Below are positions 63,343 through 64,000 of a stretch of DNA of 64,000 nt, in pieces (position 1 is the stretch's first letter; each line of letters starts with the position of its first letter). Where the stretch lies: the NCBI GenBank assembly GCA_002345505.1, contig DDWJ01000032.1, positions 58,534 through 122,533 on the forward strand. The letters run 5' to 3'. The stretch is from Caryophanales bacterium UBA2289 (GTDB taxonomy: Bacteria > Bacillota_I > Bacilli_A > Izemoplasmatales > Hujiaoplasmataceae). The notes below the pieces were generated by a model. It was not told where the DNA came from, ran no database searches, and was given only the letters and a program-made list of their open reading frames with translations. The translations under genes and the position numbers were made by a program.

Positions 63343-63981
63343 ATGAAAAACACAATAATATAGCAAGAAGATTATACCACAAAACAATTGATATTGCCAA
63401 TGGACTTAGGAATAGTTTTATAAGCAGATTCAGAAGTCCATAGTTATCTAGAACTCATGAAAGGAATAAATCTAGAAAAGTATTTTGATAATAATAATCA
63501 AGGTATTGGAAGAAATAAAAAAAACCGAGTACAGATATTAAACGCAATATTGTTTGGCCAAATGGTAAATGTAAGAAGCACAAGAGAGTTAGCAAAATCC
63601 TGTAGGAACGACATCAGATTCCTGTATTTGACATCGGGGATGAATCCACCATCACATACATCAGTTAATGATGTGATAAATGAGCTGAATCTAAGCCTAG
63701 AATCTTTGATGATAGAAATAAATCAAGAGATTATAGCAAGAGAAGATATTGAAACAGATCGACTGTACGTGGATGGGACAAAAATTGAAGCGGATGCGAA
63801 TAAATATACATTTATATGGACCAAACAGGTATTGAAGGCAAGAGACAAGTTATATCTCAAAATAAGCAAAGCGATACCTTTATGGAATGAAATTTTTTGT
63901 AAGAACGGATATAGAGAAATCAAGATGAACACTACATACAAATCTGAGTATCTAGAGAAGGCGAAAAATCGAATGTCCTGA
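63343..63981 (+). pseudogene. IS1182-family transposase, N-terminal part with nonsense codons
   Basis: The frame starting at ATG 63343 is interrupted by TAG 63361-63363 and TAA 63421-63423, then is open from ATG 63457 to TGA 63979-63981 (174 codons). The encoded part is the IS1182 N-terminal DUF772 region with the conserved VDGTKIEADANKYTFIW. Family members are usually over 400 residues, so the TGA near the window edge, with another stop just beyond, suggests truncation or a frameshift. It is probably inactive. Confidence 0.8.
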
Positions 63982-64000
63982 CTTTTGCAGTTTTAATGGA

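Larger units (their letters stand above)
63254..64000 (+). mobile_element. Left part of an IS1182-family element (decayed)
   Basis: The sequence from GGGGCTGT at 63254 onwards looks like the end of an IS1182-type element; GGCTGT (63256-63261) recurs inverted as ACAGCC at 63281-63286. A strong hairpin (63300-63309 with 63314-63323, one A-A mismatch) with six T's insulates the transposase from outside transcripts, and TATAAT follows at 63330-63335. The right end lies outside the window. Confidence 0.65.

Noticed and set aside
1..64000. Use of UGA as a tryptophan codon
   Set aside because: TGA is the stop of several intact genes (8146-8148, 16084-16086, 17330-17332), each with a well-placed next start.

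Overview
The window is an AT-rich bacterial chromosome segment with short spacers, ATGA overlaps between genes and frequent TTG starts. TGA is a real stop in several genes (8146-8148, 16084-16086, 17330-17332), so the standard bacterial code applies and not the Mycoplasma code. The mix of a class 3 fructose-bisphosphatase, an alpha-type glutamine synthetase, Mollicutes-like enlarged Opp proteins and lipoproteins with Thr/Pro/Glu repeat linkers suggests a fermentative, deep-branching Bacillota/Mycoplasmatota organism, perhaps Izemoplasmatales-like. That placement is inference from gene content, not a phylogeny.

Region 1 (1-17.96 kb, minus strand) is one long, tightly packed catabolic operon. 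In transcription order it encodes a MocA-like cytidylyltransferase, a three-subunit molybdenum hydroxylase (FAD, 2Fe-2S, Mo), a membrane protein, an XdhC-type Mo-cofactor maturation factor, a small NTPase, a hydantoinase (HyuA), an SsnA-type aminohydrolase, a dihydroorotate/dihydropyrimidine dehydrogenase-like Fe-S flavoprotein, a second three-subunit Mo hydroxylase, adenine deaminase, two fold-type II PLP enzymes and a YgeY-type M20 hydrolase cut by the left window edge. This matches the anaerobic purine/uric-acid degradation clusters of gut anaerobes, in a variant without recognisable YgeW, YgfK or classical YgeX in view. An extended -10 promoter lies at 17956-17964. A cytoplasmic 5'-nucleotidase lies just upstream on the same strand.

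Region 2 (19.7-23.3 kb, plus) is a PhnD-PhnC-PhnE-PhnE ABC importer, divergent from the nucleotidase. Region 3 (23.3-28.4 kb, minus) holds fructose-bisphosphatase, a DUF819 membrane protein, a GNAT-like protein, an encapsulated-ferritin-like protein with no visible shell gene, and a DUF3899 protein. Region 4 (28.4-37.9 kb, minus) is an oligopeptide importer, oppA-B-C-D-F, in which OppC, OppD and OppF all carry large extra domains. The oppB start is separated from its Shine-Dalgarno by a perfect hairpin. An S41-like lipoprotein lies upstream.

Region 5 (40.5-46.7 kb) has a methyltransferase, an Mpv17-like membrane protein, oligoendopeptidase F, ferritin, a PfkB-family kinase and an SDR epimerase. 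Region 6 (46.7-48.3 kb) is an IS110-family element with a structured 5' non-coding part that is a candidate bridge RNA. Region 7 (48.3-63.2 kb) is housekeeping: a C_GCAxxG_C_C protein, tRNA-Leu(CAA), an amidohydrolase, a heterodimeric ABC exporter, argS, an ABC-F protein, an E2-like protein with an altered catalytic motif, a PAP2 protein, glnA, pyk, a probable small structured RNA and a LiaF-like membrane protein. The right edge (63.25-64.0 kb) holds the start of a decayed IS1182-family element.
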